DNA from: Orientallactaga sibirica
Lineage: Eukaryota > Chordata > Mammalia > Rodentia > Dipodidae
Reading direction: 5' to 3'
NCBI GenBank assembly: GCA_036365145.1
Contig: JAEOAD010000029.1
Location: 26,892,001 to 26,956,000 of the forward strand
DNA: 64,000 nt
Shown: positions 1 to 10,087 of the stretch, one piece after another
Numbering within the stretch: the stretch's first letter is position 1
How the letters are laid out: each line of letters begins with the position of its first letter
Program-made: the position numbers and the translations under genes
Notes under the pieces: generated by a model
Databases searched by the model: none
The model's input: the letters and a program-made list of their open reading frames with translations, nothing else
What the model was told of the DNA's origin: nothing

Positions 1-1000
1 TGAGTGTACTGCTGCTTTCAGTCAGTGAGTACTTACGGACTGCCTACCTGATACCACTTAAAGTCCTCCAGTGCTGGCTATACCTTGCTGACTGTATGCT
101 TGAGGTTACTGTTCAGTGGGTTTGAAACACGTTTGGAAAATAGATGCTTTCCTGTTGCATGGGCTGTGGCTCTTTCCCGTTGTGCTAGAATTAGTCCTTG
201 AAATTTATATTTTATGTCAAGGTATTTAAACCATCTAAGTCTTTTAATATTTTGTCAGCGTGTGCATGCACCCTCTCCCCTAAGGTTTGTTTTCATTGAT
301 GTTTCACAGTTCCTGCCCAGCAGTACATGTCTTTCCTGTAATCTGGTACTGTTCTGAAGTCTTAGAACATATGCATATGTAAAAGTATGGTAACTTAGAC
401 TACCTCATAGGTTTGTAATTATCTTTTAATGTTTAAAGAGAAAAGAGCTCAAGGGATTATGTGCTTAATTTTGTATTCAAAGCACTTAGTTGTTTTTTTG
501 TTGTTGTTGTTTAGTTTTTTTTTTTTTTTTTTTTTTTGTATTATAGGGTTTTGCAAAGTCCTGGTGGTTATATAACTAAATCCTGTTAGGGTGAGTGGCT
601 GGACCCTACTTTTGTCCTGCTCTGTCCACCAGTATTCCCCTTTGGTGCCATGTATGATTTTACAGGTTTGGCAGTGCAAACAAATAGGAATCTTTCTACA
701 GTAGGAGCCAAGGAAATTGAAGAGAAGCAGGTGGGAATTATGCAAGAGTTGTTACAGTTGTGTCTACTGTAAGAATGACATGCACAGTGGACCTGGGGGT
801 TGTTGGATGATAGACTGGAAGCAGGTAGTTTTCATATTCAGACATCTTGATGTTCAGCCTTTAACTGTTGGGGATTCTGATACAGTTAATTGCATGTGTG
901 TTTGTGTGCCTATAGATATGGATATACATAAGAAGGATAAAGGGGGGATTAATTCTATGCCTAGAAAAACTAGTGAGTAGACACTTGAGTGACAGTAGAT
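1..1000. other. mostly unique intronic sequence
   Basis: I see no recognisable retroposon here apart from a TTG run and poly-T at 491-537. No ORF in it looks coding. Confidence 0.5.
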
Positions 1001-1023
1001 GAGCACCAAGCACACTTGTGTTC

Positions 1024-1174
1024 TTTTTTTTTTTTTTTTTGGTTTTTCGAGGTAGGGTCTCACTCTAACCTGGAATTCACTCTGTAGTCTCAGGGTTGGC
1101 GTCAAACTCATCATGATCCTCATACCTCTGTCTCCCCAGTGCTGGGATTAAAGGTGTGCGCCACCATGCCCAGC
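1024..1174 (-). mobile_element. B1-type SINE
   Basis: T-rich tail, then the complement of the B1 3' half (GAGGTAGGGTCTCACTC) and 5' end (CCACCATGCCCAGC). Short internal deletion after TCACTCTA. Confidence 0.88.
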
Positions 1175-1200
1175 TCCATTCCATATCTTACAATTCAGTA

Positions 1201-1500
1201 TGTGTGGTGGGTGAGTGTGGGTAGGTACACGCCATGGCTCATGTGTGGACAACTTTCTGGCCTTGACCCTTTTCTTCTACTTTAGTTTTTTGAGGCAGGA
1301 TCACTCATCGGTCACGTGGTTTACTATGTTGGTAAGTCTAGCTGGCCTTCAGGCTTCTGGGAAATTCTCTGTCTCTGTCTTTCATCTCACCATCAGCATG
1401 CTGTGATGTCTGTGGCTTTTATATGGGACCTGGTGTTCAGAACTCAGGTACTTGGGCTTGTGCAGTAAGTCCTTTATCACTGAGCCATTCCTCCATATCT
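1201..1500 (-). mobile_element. B4-like SINE (ID-B1 fusion), old
   Basis: Reads as the complement of a B4: GT-rich tail, degraded B1 body, then the complement of an ID-like head ending CACTGAGCCATTCCTCC. Confidence 0.6.
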
Positions 1501-1637
1501 TTTTTTGTTGTTGTTGTTGGTTTTGAGGTAGAGTCTCACTCTCTAGTCCAGGCTGACCTGGAATTCACTATGTAGTCTCAGGGTTGCCTCGAACTCACAG
1601 CAATCCTCCTACCTCTGCCTGCGCCACCACACCTGGC
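1501..1637 (-). mobile_element. B1-type SINE with internal deletion
   Basis: Complement of B1. About 28 bases are missing between CTCTGCCT and GCGCCACCAC. Confidence 0.82.
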
Positions 1638-1647
1638 CCTCCATGTC

Positions 1648-1806
1648 GTTTTTGTTTGTTTGTTTGTTTGTTTGTATGTCTGCTTGTAGCCCAAGTTGGT
1701 ATGGAATTCACTGTGTAACCCAGTCTGGCCTCAAACTTGTAGCAATTCTCCTGTTTTAGCCTCCCAAGTGCTAGGATTACAGGCATGAACCCCTATTGTA
1801 GCTGGC
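1648..1806 (-). mobile_element. old B1 with (TTTG)n tail
   Basis: A TTTG microsatellite at 1650-1676 replaces the poly-T tail. The body (AATTCACTGTGTAACCCAG) is diverged. Confidence 0.7.
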
Positions 1807-1904
1807 TGTCACTGCAAACTTGAAAAGCCACCTGATGAGAGAAGAGACAGCAAATCTACCTACATAACTGGTATAGAGTGTTGCTGATGTAGGCCACATA
1901 TGTG

Positions 1905-2055
1905 TTTTTTTTTTTTTTTTGAGGTAGGGTGTTACTCTAGCCCAGGCTAAAGTGGAACTCACTCTGTTGGCCCCAGGCTGGCCTCAACTCATAACAGTCT
2001 TCCTACCTCTTCCTCCCCAGTGCTGGGATTAAAGACCTGCACCACCATACCCAGC
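1905..2055 (-). mobile_element. B1-type SINE
   Basis: Poly-T at 1905-1920 followed by the B1 complement, ending CCACCATACCCAGC. Confidence 0.86.
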
Positions 2056-2110
2056 TTTTTTTTTTTTTCCAGCTTTTGTTTTGTTTATTTATTTGTGGCT
2101 TTCACTCTTA

Positions 2111-2188
2111 CAGTGGCTGAGGCCTGGTGTACCAGTTTTCTCCCTCTTTCTCTCTCTCACTCTTGCTCTCACATTTAAAAAAAAAAAA
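2111..2188 (+). mobile_element. DIP-type SINE, 3' fragment
   Basis: Only the 3' part (CAGTGGCTGAGGCCTGGTG, CT-rich run, A tail) is present. Confidence 0.55.
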
Positions 2189-2192
2189 GGTA

Positions 2193-2383
2193 GGCTGGAA
2201 GATGGCTTACCAGTTAAGATACTTGCTTGTGAAGCCTAAGGATTCAGGTTTGATTCTCCAGGTCCCATGTAAGCCAGATGCACAAAGTGGCACATGTGTC
2301 TGGAATTCGTTTGCAGTGACTAGAGGCCCTGGCATGCCCATTCTCTTCCCCCTCCCCCTGTGTCTCAAATTAAAAACAAAAAG
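2193..2383 (+). mobile_element. DIP/B2-type SINE
   Basis: Head GGCTGGAAGATGGCTTACC, B box GGTTTGATTCTCC, CACAAAGTGGCACATG core, CT-rich 3' end. Confidence 0.88.
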
Positions 2384-2394
2384 TGATAAAATTA

Positions 2395-2537
2395 GCTGAG
2401 TATGGTGGTGCATATCTTTAATCCCAACACTCAGGAGGCAGAGGTAGGAGGATCGCTGTGAGTTCAAGGCCACCAAGAGACTACATAGTGAATTCCTGGT
2501 CAGCCTGGACTAGAGTGAAACCCTACCTCGAAAAAAG
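2395..2537 (+). mobile_element. B1-type SINE
   Basis: Full-length copy from GCTGAGTATGGTGGTGC to CTACCTCGAAAAAAGG. Confidence 0.88.
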
Positions 2538-2699
2538 GTGGTGAAATTAATTTTAATAAACGAATGTGTCCAAGATATTGTAGCATGAAACATGGAAATT
2601 CAGGAATGGGGATGTTTGTCTTTATGGTATTTTTTTCCCTGGAAGGTGAGGGGTTTGGTAGAAGGCAAATCTTCATCTGTATATGAAACACAGGAACCT

Positions 2700-3140
2700 A
2701 GAAATTAGGCTATCTCTGTGAGCTTTCGGAAACAACACTTAGTAAGAAATGTGTTTTATATTATGATCTAGTAGGCACATAATCACATGCATCTGTACTG
2801 AATAGGAGTTGTGCAAAGTAGTACCTACCTTTAGTTTGAAAAATATGCTATCTTCAGTTTATTCAAAACAAAAATGTTCTTGTGATATTATAGATTGATT
2901 TCACATTCTGCTTAGGATATGTTGTGTCCACTAGTTGAAACATACTGAGTTATGTAGAAAGCTTTTCCTCTTGAAGGGTTAAATGCTTTTTGCTGAAGCA
3001 GAAAGGGCCAAGTATTCAAAATAAAATAGCTATAGTTTGACTAGGACGGTAGACAGTGGCAAATTAAAATTACTACAAGTCTATAGTGTTTGCAGGTGGA
3101 ACGAGATGGTGTTTATCAGAGTGAGTAAAATCCCAAAGGG
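2700..3140. other. unique intronic sequence
   Basis: No repeat recognised; AT-rich, no coding signal. Confidence 0.4.
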
Positions 3141-3179
3141 TGTCACTTAAATTCCAGATGTGAAGAAATATATTTAAAT

Positions 3180-3376
3180 ATTTTTATTTGCAAGGAAAGA
3201 GAGAAGGACAGACAGAAAAGAGTATGGGCACGCCAGGGCTTCTTGCCACTGCAAACTAACTCCAGACACATGTGCCACTTTATGCATCTGGCTTTACATG
3301 GGTACTGAGGCATCAAACTCAGGCCATCAGGCTTTGCAAGCAAGTGCCTTTAGCTGCTGAACCATCTCTCCAGCCC
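3180..3376 (-). mobile_element. DIP/B2-type SINE, older variant
   Basis: Complement of DIP with the older-looking tail TTTATTTGCAAGGAAAGAG and head complement CTGAACCATCTCTCCAGCCC. Confidence 0.85.
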
Positions 3377-3544
3377 AAAATACTGTATATTTATAGTAAG
3401 TTGAGGATTAGTATCTACCAAGTGAAGAGAGTAAAATGCAGAGCCAAGAAAATACAAGGTGTGTTAAAGAGAGTCAGTGGGTCAACAATGACAAGACCAG
3501 TTTCTCAAACCAAATACGACTGTATTATAAGTAGGAGGAGAATT

Positions 3545-3615
3545 AGAAAGATTGAATGACTTGCCTAAGGTTCCAAAGGGAAGTGAAACAAGGACTCATT
3601 TGTTCTGACTTAGAG
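3545..3615 (-). mobile_element. MIR fragment
   Basis: Shows the MIR signature ATGACTTGCCTAAGGTT, known across mammals; diverged. Confidence 0.55.
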
Positions 3616-3632
3616 CCCAGTGTTAGAAGTCC

Positions 3633-3760
3633 GTTTTCTCATCTGTAAAAGAGGGATAGTAATGCCTGCTCTGCTTCTCTCTGAGGGTTGTTGTGGAAGT
3701 GAAATGTCAATTTATATGAGGTGTCCTAAGCACTGCATAAAGAAAGGTGGTATTTTTATC
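3633..3760 (+). mobile_element. MIR fragment
   Basis: TTTTCTCATCTGTAAAAGAG and GAGGGTTGTTGTGGAAGTGA match the 3' half of MIR as I recall it. Confidence 0.65.
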
Positions 3761-3895
3761 ATGGGAGATAAGATCTCAATGGCGTTGAAGCAAGGTAGAT
3801 AAGTGCTGGATTTTGATTCCTCCATAAGATCATCTTTGTCCTTTTCTGTACAGACTGTGGGATGAAGGCCAGTATAGTGCATCAAGTTTGAAACA

Positions 3896-4020
3896 AGCCA
3901 GGCATGGTGGCATACATCTGTAATCCCAGCACTTGGAAGGCTGAGGCAGGCAGAAAGATTGAGTTTTCCAGATCAACCTAGGCTACACGTGAAACCGTAT
4001 TTCTCCCCTCCCCCACAAAA
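3896..4020 (+). mobile_element. old B1-type SINE
   Basis: GCCAGGCATGGTGGCATAC head and AATCCCAGCACTTGG; degraded right half. Confidence 0.72.
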
Positions 4021-4470
4021 GGAATTTTAAGCAGAGAAAGGTTATAATGAAAAGTGCCATGTTTTAGAAAGATTAGTGTGGTAATATGTGATCAGTGCTT
4101 TTGGCAGGGAGACTGGTTTAGAGGCTTTTTGCTAAATTAAGCCTGAAATAAAAAGAACCCAATTTAGTCAATGGAAGTAGGAGCAGAAAAGAAAAAGATG
4201 ACAGGATAAAGTCTCAGTGTGAGAGAATAAGGAATAAATTCTCATTGCAAGACAGCAAGCCAGGGTGCTGGAGGAATAGCAGATTTTGCTAGTAAACTAA
4301 GGGCAAAAGAGGGGATGGGGGAATGACATTTTTAGCTTTTGACATACTGAATTTAAAGTAATGGTAACCCATCAGATAGAAATGAAGGGTGGGGAGGTAG
4401 TACATTGGGACTCAGGTGTGCAAAATCAGGGTTAGAGATGAGAGTTTTATAGCCCTCTACAACTGAATAT
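4021..4470. other. unique intronic sequence
   Basis: No repeat recognised in this stretch. Confidence 0.4.
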
Positions 4471-4497
4471 TGGCTTTCTTTTTTTATTAAATATATT

Positions 4498-4689
4498 TTA
4501 TTTGTTTATTTATTTGAGAGAGAGGGGGGCAGAGAGAGAATGGGTGCACCAGGGCCTCCAGCAGCAGCAAACAAACTCCAGACGCATACACCCCTTGTGC
4601 ATCTGGCTTACGTGGGTCCTGAAGAATTGAACTGGAATCCTTTGGCTTTGCAGGCAAATACCTTGATCGCTAAGCCATCTCTCCAGTCC
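4498..4689 (-). mobile_element. DIP/B2-type SINE
   Basis: TTTATTTATTTGAGAGAGAG tail complement to TAAGCCATCTCTCCAGTCC. Confidence 0.88.
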
Positions 4690-4884
4690 AAGATTGGATC
4701 TTTTTTAAGGAAGAAAGCATAGACAAGAGAGAAGTAAGTTCCTATTTAGGAGCAAGGACAAGAGTCAAGATAGGCCAGAGTTCAGAGAACAAGCAAAGCA
4801 TTAATTTGGAAGCCATCATCTCTAGTAGTGTTTGCCATGTGAGCATTGACTTACTTGCCTACCTTCTTTAAGAGCTAGTACTTG

Positions 4885-5070
4885 GAGCTGGAGAGATGGT
4901 TCAGTGGTTAAGATGCTTGCCTTCAAAGCTTAACAGCCTGAATTCAATTCCCCAGTACCTATGTAAAGCCAAATGCACAAAGTGGCGCATGCATCTGGAG
5001 TCCATTTGCAGTGTCTAAAGGCCTTAGCACACCCATTCTCTGTCTCTCTCTGCATATAAATAAATTAAAA
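4885..5070 (+). mobile_element. DIP/B2-type SINE
   Basis: GAGCTGGAGAGATGGTTCAG head; CACAAAGTGGCGCATGCATC core; A-rich tail. Confidence 0.88.
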
Positions 5071-5094
5071 AAAAATTTTAAACGCTTTTTTTGT

Positions 5095-5274
5095 ATTTTT
5101 ATCTATTTATCAAACAGAGAGGCAGATAAATAGAGAATGGGCACACCAAGGTCTCTAGCCACTGAAAACAAACTCCAGACACATGCGCCACCTTGTACAT
5201 CTGGCTTACATGGGTCCTGGAGAATAGAACCTTTGCAGGCAAGTGCCTTTACCACTAAGCCATCTCTCTAGCCC
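5095..5274 (-). mobile_element. DIP/B2-type SINE
   Basis: Complement copy ending TAAGCCATCTCTCTAGCCC. Part of the middle (around GAATAGAACC) is shortened. Confidence 0.86.
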
Positions 5275-5292
5275 AATAAAAATATTTTTTAA

Positions 5293-5497
5293 GGGCCTGG
5301 AGAGATGGCTTAGCGGTTAAGCGCTTGCCTATGAAGCCTAAGGACCCCAGTTCGAGGCTTGATTCCCCAGGACCCACGTAAGCCAGATGCACAAGGTGGC
5401 ACCTGCATCTGGAGTTCGTTTGCAGTGGCTGGAGGCCCTGGCACACCCATTCTCTATCTATCTGCCTCTTTCTGTCTGTCTAAACAAAAAAAAAAAA
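5293..5497 (+). mobile_element. DIP/B2-type SINE
   Basis: GGGCCTGGAGAGATGGCTTAG head. The B-box region carries a small local duplication (GGACCCCAGTTCGAGGCTTG), also seen in the copy at 11916, suggesting a shared subfamily. Confidence 0.88.
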
Positions 5498-5589
5498 TTT
5501 TTTTTTTAAGAGAGAGTACTTGGCAATAGAATGGGAAGTAGGATAGGTGAAGAGGCAGGAGTGGGAGAAACCAGAATTATTAACCACAA

Positions 5590-5780
5590 TTACTGCGATA
5601 ATAGTAGTATTTTGGAGTACTTGTTATGTGCTAGACATTGTTCTCAGAATTTTATATGTACCAACCCATTTCATTCTTACAACAGTCCTATGAGGTATCT
5701 GGTCTGACCTCAGCTTAATAGATAAGTATCAAGCTCAAGGTGACTGTATTTGATAGATCTGGAATTTTAAACCCAGACAC
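5590..5780 (-). mobile_element. MIR
   Basis: TTATGTGCTAGACATTGTTC, ACAACAGTCCTATGAGGTA and TCAAGCTCAAGGTGACTG match MIR in complement. Among the oldest repeats in the window. Confidence 0.72.
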
Positions 5781-5859
5781 AGGTTCTAACTAAACACTTA
5801 TGCTATACTGTGTACCTTACACTTTATTGACTGGTCCCTGTAGTTGGGACTTCAATTGA

Positions 5860-5990
5860 AAGGTGTGTTAAATTCAAAACAACCCAGCAAGGATTGTATT
5901 ATAGCTAGGAAGGAAGCTGAAAGCTTGTTTGTCCTAGATCACACAAATAATGCTGAAATTAGAAACCAAAACCTATGTCCATTTCATATC
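5860..5990 (-). mobile_element. MIR-like fragment
   Basis: AACAACCCAGCAAGGATTG followed by a GATCACACAAATAATG stretch, as in MIR; diverged. Confidence 0.5.
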
Positions 5991-6345
5991 AGAGGTTGGC
6001 AAACTTGTTTTTGTTTTTTGTTTTTTCAGGTAGGGTTTCACTCTAGTACAGGCTAACCTGAAACTCACTATGTAGTCACAGGGTGGCATTGAACTCACAG
6101 TGATCCTCCTACCTCTGCCTCTCCAGTGCTGGGATTAAAGATGTGCGTCACCACACCCAGCTAAACATTTTATGTATAGGGCCAGATAGCGTATGTGGTT
6201 TGGGGTCTATTTGTCTAGATTGCAATTACTCCACTCTGCTGTTCTAATATGAAAGCAGCCACAAGTCTATGTCAGCAGATGAGATGAACATGGCATGAGC
6301 CATTAAACCTTTATAGACATTGAACTTTGAATATCAGATATTTTT
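5991..6345. mobile_element. hAT-type DNA transposon fossil, split by a B1
   Basis: AGAGGTTGGCAAACTT at 5991-6006 and, after the B1, AGGGCCAGATAGCGTATGTG ... CAATTACTCCACTCTGCTG ... GAAAGCAGCCACAAGTC. These match a boreoeutherian non-autonomous hAT (MER58-like, name from memory). The far terminal repeat is not visible. Confidence 0.65.
6008..6161 (-). mobile_element. B1-type SINE inside the hAT fossil
   Basis: B1 complement from TTTTTGTTTTTTCAGGTAG to CACCACACCCAGC, sitting between the two parts of the DNA transposon. Confidence 0.88.
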
Positions 6346-6374
6346 CAACCACCACTAAGCTTTAAATTCATGTA

Positions 6375-6450
6375 TGTATGTTGTGTACCTGAGGATTGAA
6401 CCTAGGACTTTGGGAATGTTGGGCAAGTGCTCTGTCATAACCTTGGCCAC
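6375..6450 (-). mobile_element. ID-like fragment
   Basis: GAGGATTGAACCTAGGAC ... GGGCAAGTGCTCTGTCA reads as the complement of an ID head. Confidence 0.5.
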
Positions 6451-6469
6451 AAACAGAATTTTTTTTAAT

Positions 6470-6664
6470 TTTTAATTTTAATTTATTTATTTGAGACAGA
6501 GAGAGAGAATGAGAATGGGCATGCCAGGGCCTCTCACCACTGCAAAGGAGCTCCAGATGCATGTGCTACCATGTGCATTTGGTTTACGTGGGACCTAGAG
6601 AATCGAACTTGGGTCCTTAGGCTTCACAAGCATATATCTTAACCACTAGGCCATCTCTCCAGCC
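6470..6664 (-). mobile_element. DIP/B2-type SINE
   Basis: TTTATTTATTTGAGACAGAG to AGGCCATCTCTCCAGCC. Confidence 0.88.
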
Positions 6665-6680
6665 CTAGAATTTTTTTTTT

Positions 6681-6871
6681 AAATATATTATTTGTTAACT
6701 TGAGAGAGAGAGAAAGAGAGAATGGGTGTGCCAGGGCCTCCAGCCACTGCAAACAAACTCCAATGCATGCGCCCCCTTGTGCATCTGGTTTACGTGGGTC
6801 ATAGAGAATCGAGCCAGGACCCTTCAGCTTTGCAGGCAAGAGCCTTGACTGCTAAGCCACTTCTCCAGCCC
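6681..6871 (-). mobile_element. DIP/B2-type SINE with GGGGGCGC core
   Basis: Inserted directly beside the previous copy: CCTAGAATTTTTT occurs on both sides (6664 and 6870), a likely target duplication. On its sense strand the core at 6769-6782 reads GCACAAGGGGGCGC. Confidence 0.9.
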
Positions 6872-6902
6872 TAGAATTTTTTTCTGAACCCTCCCTCACC
6901 CC

Positions 6903-7038
6903 CCGAGGTAGGTCTTGCTGTAGTCCACATTGACCTGGAATTCACTAGGTAGTTTTAGGGTGTCCTCAGACTCACAGCAATCTGCCTGCCTCTGCCTCCT
7001 GAGTGCTGGGATTAAAGGCATGCCACCTCCGTGCCGAG
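6903..7038 (-). mobile_element. B1-type SINE
   Basis: Complement of B1, diverged at both ends. Confidence 0.8.
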
Positions 7039-7043
7039 TTTAT

Positions 7044-7189
7044 TTGTTTTTTTCAAGGTAGAGTCTCGCCATATTACCCAGGCTGGCCTGGATCTCAGTC
7101 TGTAGTACTAGGCTGACCTCAAACTCTTAAGCAGTCCTCCTATATCTGCCTCACAAGTGCTGGAATTAAAGGCTATGCCACCATGCCTA
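7044..7189 (-). mobile_element. old B1-type SINE
   Basis: TTTTTTCAAGGTAGAGTCTC to GCCACCATGCCTAG. Confidence 0.78.
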
Positions 7190-7292
7190 GTGTGTTTTAA
7201 CTTTTTAATTTATGTGTTGGGATGGGATGTGTATGCCACCATGAGCACATGGAGGACCAAGGACAGCTTGGAGGTTTCTGTGTTCTACCTTC

Positions 7293-7409
7293 TTTTTAGT
7301 TTTTCAAGGTAGAGTTTTGTTCTAGCCCAGGGTGGCCCTGAACTCACAGCAGTGCTCCTACCTCTGCCTCCCAAATGCTGCCACTAGGTGTGTACCACCA
7401 CACCCAGCT
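7293..7409 (-). mobile_element. B1-type SINE, shortened
   Basis: Flanked by CTACCTTCTTTTT on both sides, a clear target duplication. Confidence 0.85.
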
Positions 7410-7428
7410 ACCTTCTTTTTCAAAATAT

Positions 7429-7774
7429 TTTATTTTTTTAATTTATTTATTAGAGAGAGAGAGAGAGAGGTGGGGTGGGGAGGAAGAGAGGGCACACCAT
7501 GGACTCCAGCCACTGCAAACAACTCCAGATGGCTTATTTGGGCCTCTCAGCCACCGTGAACAAACTCTAGATGCTTGTGCCTCCTTGTGGACCTGTATGA
7601 CTTTTTTTTTTTTTTTTTTTTTTTTTTTGTTTTTTTTTTTTTTTTTTTTTTTGTTTTGTTTTTTTTTTTTGCCTCACTTTTGAGTCTGGCTAAATATGGG
7701 ACCTGGAGAATCGAGCTCTTGTTCTTAGGCTTAGCAAGCAGACGCCTTAACCACTAAGGCATCTCTCCAGCCCC
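7429..7774 (-). mobile_element. DIP-C-like SINE enlarged by a poly-T tract
   Basis: Begins TTTATTTATTAGAGAGAGAG and ends TAAGGCATCTCTCCAGCCCC. The middle is shuffled and holds about 70 T-rich bases (7602-7671). The head part (GGACCTGGAGAATCGAGCTC) matches the DIP-C subfamily. Confidence 0.7.
7602..7671. repeat. poly-T tract with sparse G
   Basis: Nearly pure T over about 70 bases; probably a decayed retroposon tail inserted into the SINE. Confidence 0.85.
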
Positions 7775-7815
7775 CCAGCTTTTTTAAACAATGTTTTGCT
7801 CTTGTAGCTCAGTTC

Positions 7816-8004
7816 TTTTTTTTTTTTTTTTTTTTTTGTTTGTTTTGTTTGTTTGTTTTTTGGTTTTTCCAGGTAGGGTCTCACTCTGGCCCAAGCTGAC
7901 CTAGAATTCACTATGTAGTGTCAGGCTGGCCTTAAACTCACAATGATACTCCTATCTCTGCTTCCCGAATGCTGGGATTAAAGGCATGTGCCACCACACC
8001 TGGC
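7816..8004 (-). mobile_element. B1-type SINE with long T tail
   Basis: Poly-T plus GTTT units then the B1 complement. AGCTCAGTTCTT before and AGCTCAGTCTT after mark the target duplication. Confidence 0.9.
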
Positions 8005-8092
8005 TTGGAGCTCAGTCTTGAATCAAACTTGGGATCCTTCTGCAGCCTCCCAGGTGCTGGGATTACATGCATAAACCAACATGCCTGTCTGT
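8005..8092 (-). mobile_element. old B1-like or B4-like fragment
   Basis: CAGCCTCCCAGGTGCTGGGA in complement; target of the B1 insertion just before it. Confidence 0.5.
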
Positions 8093-8199
8093 GATTCCTG
8101 TTTTAATCAATTTATCTACTATATATGTATTGAATATGCTATGTGGAGATGTGCAAGGCACTGGGGAGTTCCAGTTTTCTGTGGCAGGTGAATTTTTAA

Positions 8200-8378
8200 A
8201 AATATTTATTTACTTATTTATTTGAGAGAGAGAGAGAATGGGCACGTCTGGGCCTCTAGCATATAGCAGATGCATGTGCCACCTTGTGCATCTGGCTTAT
8301 GTGGGTCCTGGGGAATTAAACCTGGGTCCTTAGGCTTTGCATGCAAGTGCCTTATTTGCTAAGTCATCTCTCCAGCCC
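8200..8378 (-). mobile_element. DIP/B2-type SINE
   Basis: TTTACTTATTTATTTGAGAG to TAAGTCATCTCTCCAGCCC. Confidence 0.88.
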
Positions 8379-8605
8379 TGTTATAGATATTTTGAAGAAA
8401 ATAAAGCAGAGTAAGAGAATGATGATTGACTAGGCATGAAAAAGGAATGAGCTCTGTGGTTAGAATAAGGTTGATTGGGAAGATATTTTAGGCAAAAGCT
8501 TCATGAAGGTGGCTTGAACTAGGGTAAAGGCATGACAGTGATGAGAGAGATGGTCTGGCCTGGGGTGAGGGTATGAACGAGGACGGGTGGGGGAGAAGGA
8601 ATGAA

Positions 8606-8775
8606 GCTTTTTTTTTTTTTTTTTTTTTTTGAGACAATATATAGCCCAGGCTTTATATTATATTTCATATATTATATTAAATATACATTTATATATTCTA
8701 TGTAGCCAAGAATGATCTTGAACTTATAATTTTCTTTCCTCCTCCATCTCCCAAGACATACATTTAAGCCATCAC
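8606..8775 (-). mobile_element. old B1 interrupted by an AT-rich stretch
   Basis: Poly-T, GAGACAATATATAGCCCAGG, then an AT palindrome-like stretch at 8653-8702 before CTATGTAGCCAAGAATGATC. Confidence 0.5.
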
Positions 8776-9080
8776 AAGTATATTATTCAAAGACATCTTC
8801 ATGAGCATAATAGACATGACAGATGTTGGTGTAAAAGGAACTTCACAGTGACAAGAGTAGTTCACAGTGTTGATCTGTAGATCATTCTGGAACCAAAAGA
8901 GGGCCACTTGAGATATGTCTATTCCTTTATTCTGTTGTAAATCCTGTGTTTGCTTGTGTGTATGTAATATGGTGTGCGTGGTGTGGTATATGCATGTGTA
9001 TATACCTTTGTGATGCCCCATGTGCTTTCCTGCAGAGGATGTTTACCCGCCATCGTTCTACCTCCTTTTGTTTGAGCTGG

Positions 9081-9084
<4 letters not shown>
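8776..9084. other. unique intronic sequence
   Basis: No repeat recognised; the TG-rich part at 8950-9005 is weakly periodic. Confidence 0.4.
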
Positions 9085-9111
<27 letters not shown>

Positions 9112-9215
9112 GAGGTAGGGTCTCACTCTAACTCAGGTGGCCTCGAACTCATGGCAATCCTCCTACCTCTGCCTCCTTTAATCTGGGATTAAAGGTGTGA
9201 GCCACCACGCCAGGC
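9085..9215 (-). mobile_element. B1-type SINE
   Basis: Flanked by GAGCTGGAGACT and GAACTGGAGACT (target duplication). Confidence 0.9.
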
Positions 9216-9224
9216 GAACTGGAG

Positions 9225-9419
9225 ACTCTTAATGGAAGCTTACAGTTTTTTCCTGGTCTCTACTCCTCTTTGTGAGACTGGGATTATGTGCACACATGGC
9301 TACTCCTACCTGTTTTACATAGGATCTAGAGGTTCAAACTTGGGGGAGTTTCAGGCCCCCTTAGGCCCTTGTGCTTGTTCAGGAAGTGCACTTAACCACT
9401 GAGCCATTTTTATAGCCCT
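9225..9419 (-). mobile_element. B4-like SINE, old
   Basis: GTGAGACTGGGATTATGTGC and the ID-head complement TTAACCACTGAGCCATT; diverged. Confidence 0.5.
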
Positions 9420-9421
9420 GG

Positions 9422-9424
9422 TAT

Positions 9425-9463
<39 letters not shown>

Positions 9464-9608
9464 TTTGAGAGAGAGAGAATATGGGCATGCCAGGGCCTCT
9501 AGCCACTGCAAACAAACTTCAGATGCATGCTTCAATTTGTGTGTCTGGTTTACATGGATCTTGGGGAATTGAACCTGAGTCCTTTGGCTTTACAGGCAAA
9601 TGCCTTAA
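9422..9608 (-). mobile_element. DIP/B2-type SINE, head missing
   Basis: (TTTA)n at 9422-9467 is the tail. The element stops at AAATGCCTTA and runs directly into B1 sequence, so about 25 bases of the DIP head are lost. Confidence 0.85.
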
Positions 9609-9712
9609 GGTAAGGTTTTACTTTAGCGCAGGCTAATCTGGAACTCATGGCAGTCTTCCTCCTCAGCTTCCTGAGTGCTGAGATTAAAGAATGTGAGCCA
9701 CTAAGCCTGACA
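9609..9712 (-). mobile_element. B1-type SINE, tail missing
   Basis: AGGTAAGGTTTTACTTTAGC onwards, fused to the DIP before it. Confidence 0.8.
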
Positions 9713-9746
9713 TTTGTACATTTTTTGAAAGAATTAACTGAGATTA

Positions 9747-9901
9747 GCCAGGTGTGGTGGTGCTCGCCTTTAATCCTAGCACTCAGGAGGCAGAGGTAGG
9801 AGGATTACCGTGAGTTCGAGGCCACCCTGAGAATATAGAGTGAATTCTAGGTCAGCCTGAGCTAGAGTGAGACCTTACTTCGAAAAACAAAACAAAACAA
9901 A
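9747..9901 (+). mobile_element. B1-type SINE
   Basis: Full-length, flanked by AATTAACTGAGATTA on both sides, a 15-base exact target duplication: a young insertion. Confidence 0.94.
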
Positions 9902-10087
9902 AATTAACTGAGATTAATACATGATGTATATTATATTCCCTGTACTGTTATCCATCTTAAGTACATCAAAACATTGCCTTTGGTTGGGGCCAGGGTTCCA
10001 GTGCTAGGGATCAAACCAAGAACCAGCATGACAGACATGGCCTTTCTCATACCCGTAACATTTTGCTATATTTATATCATTTCTCTC

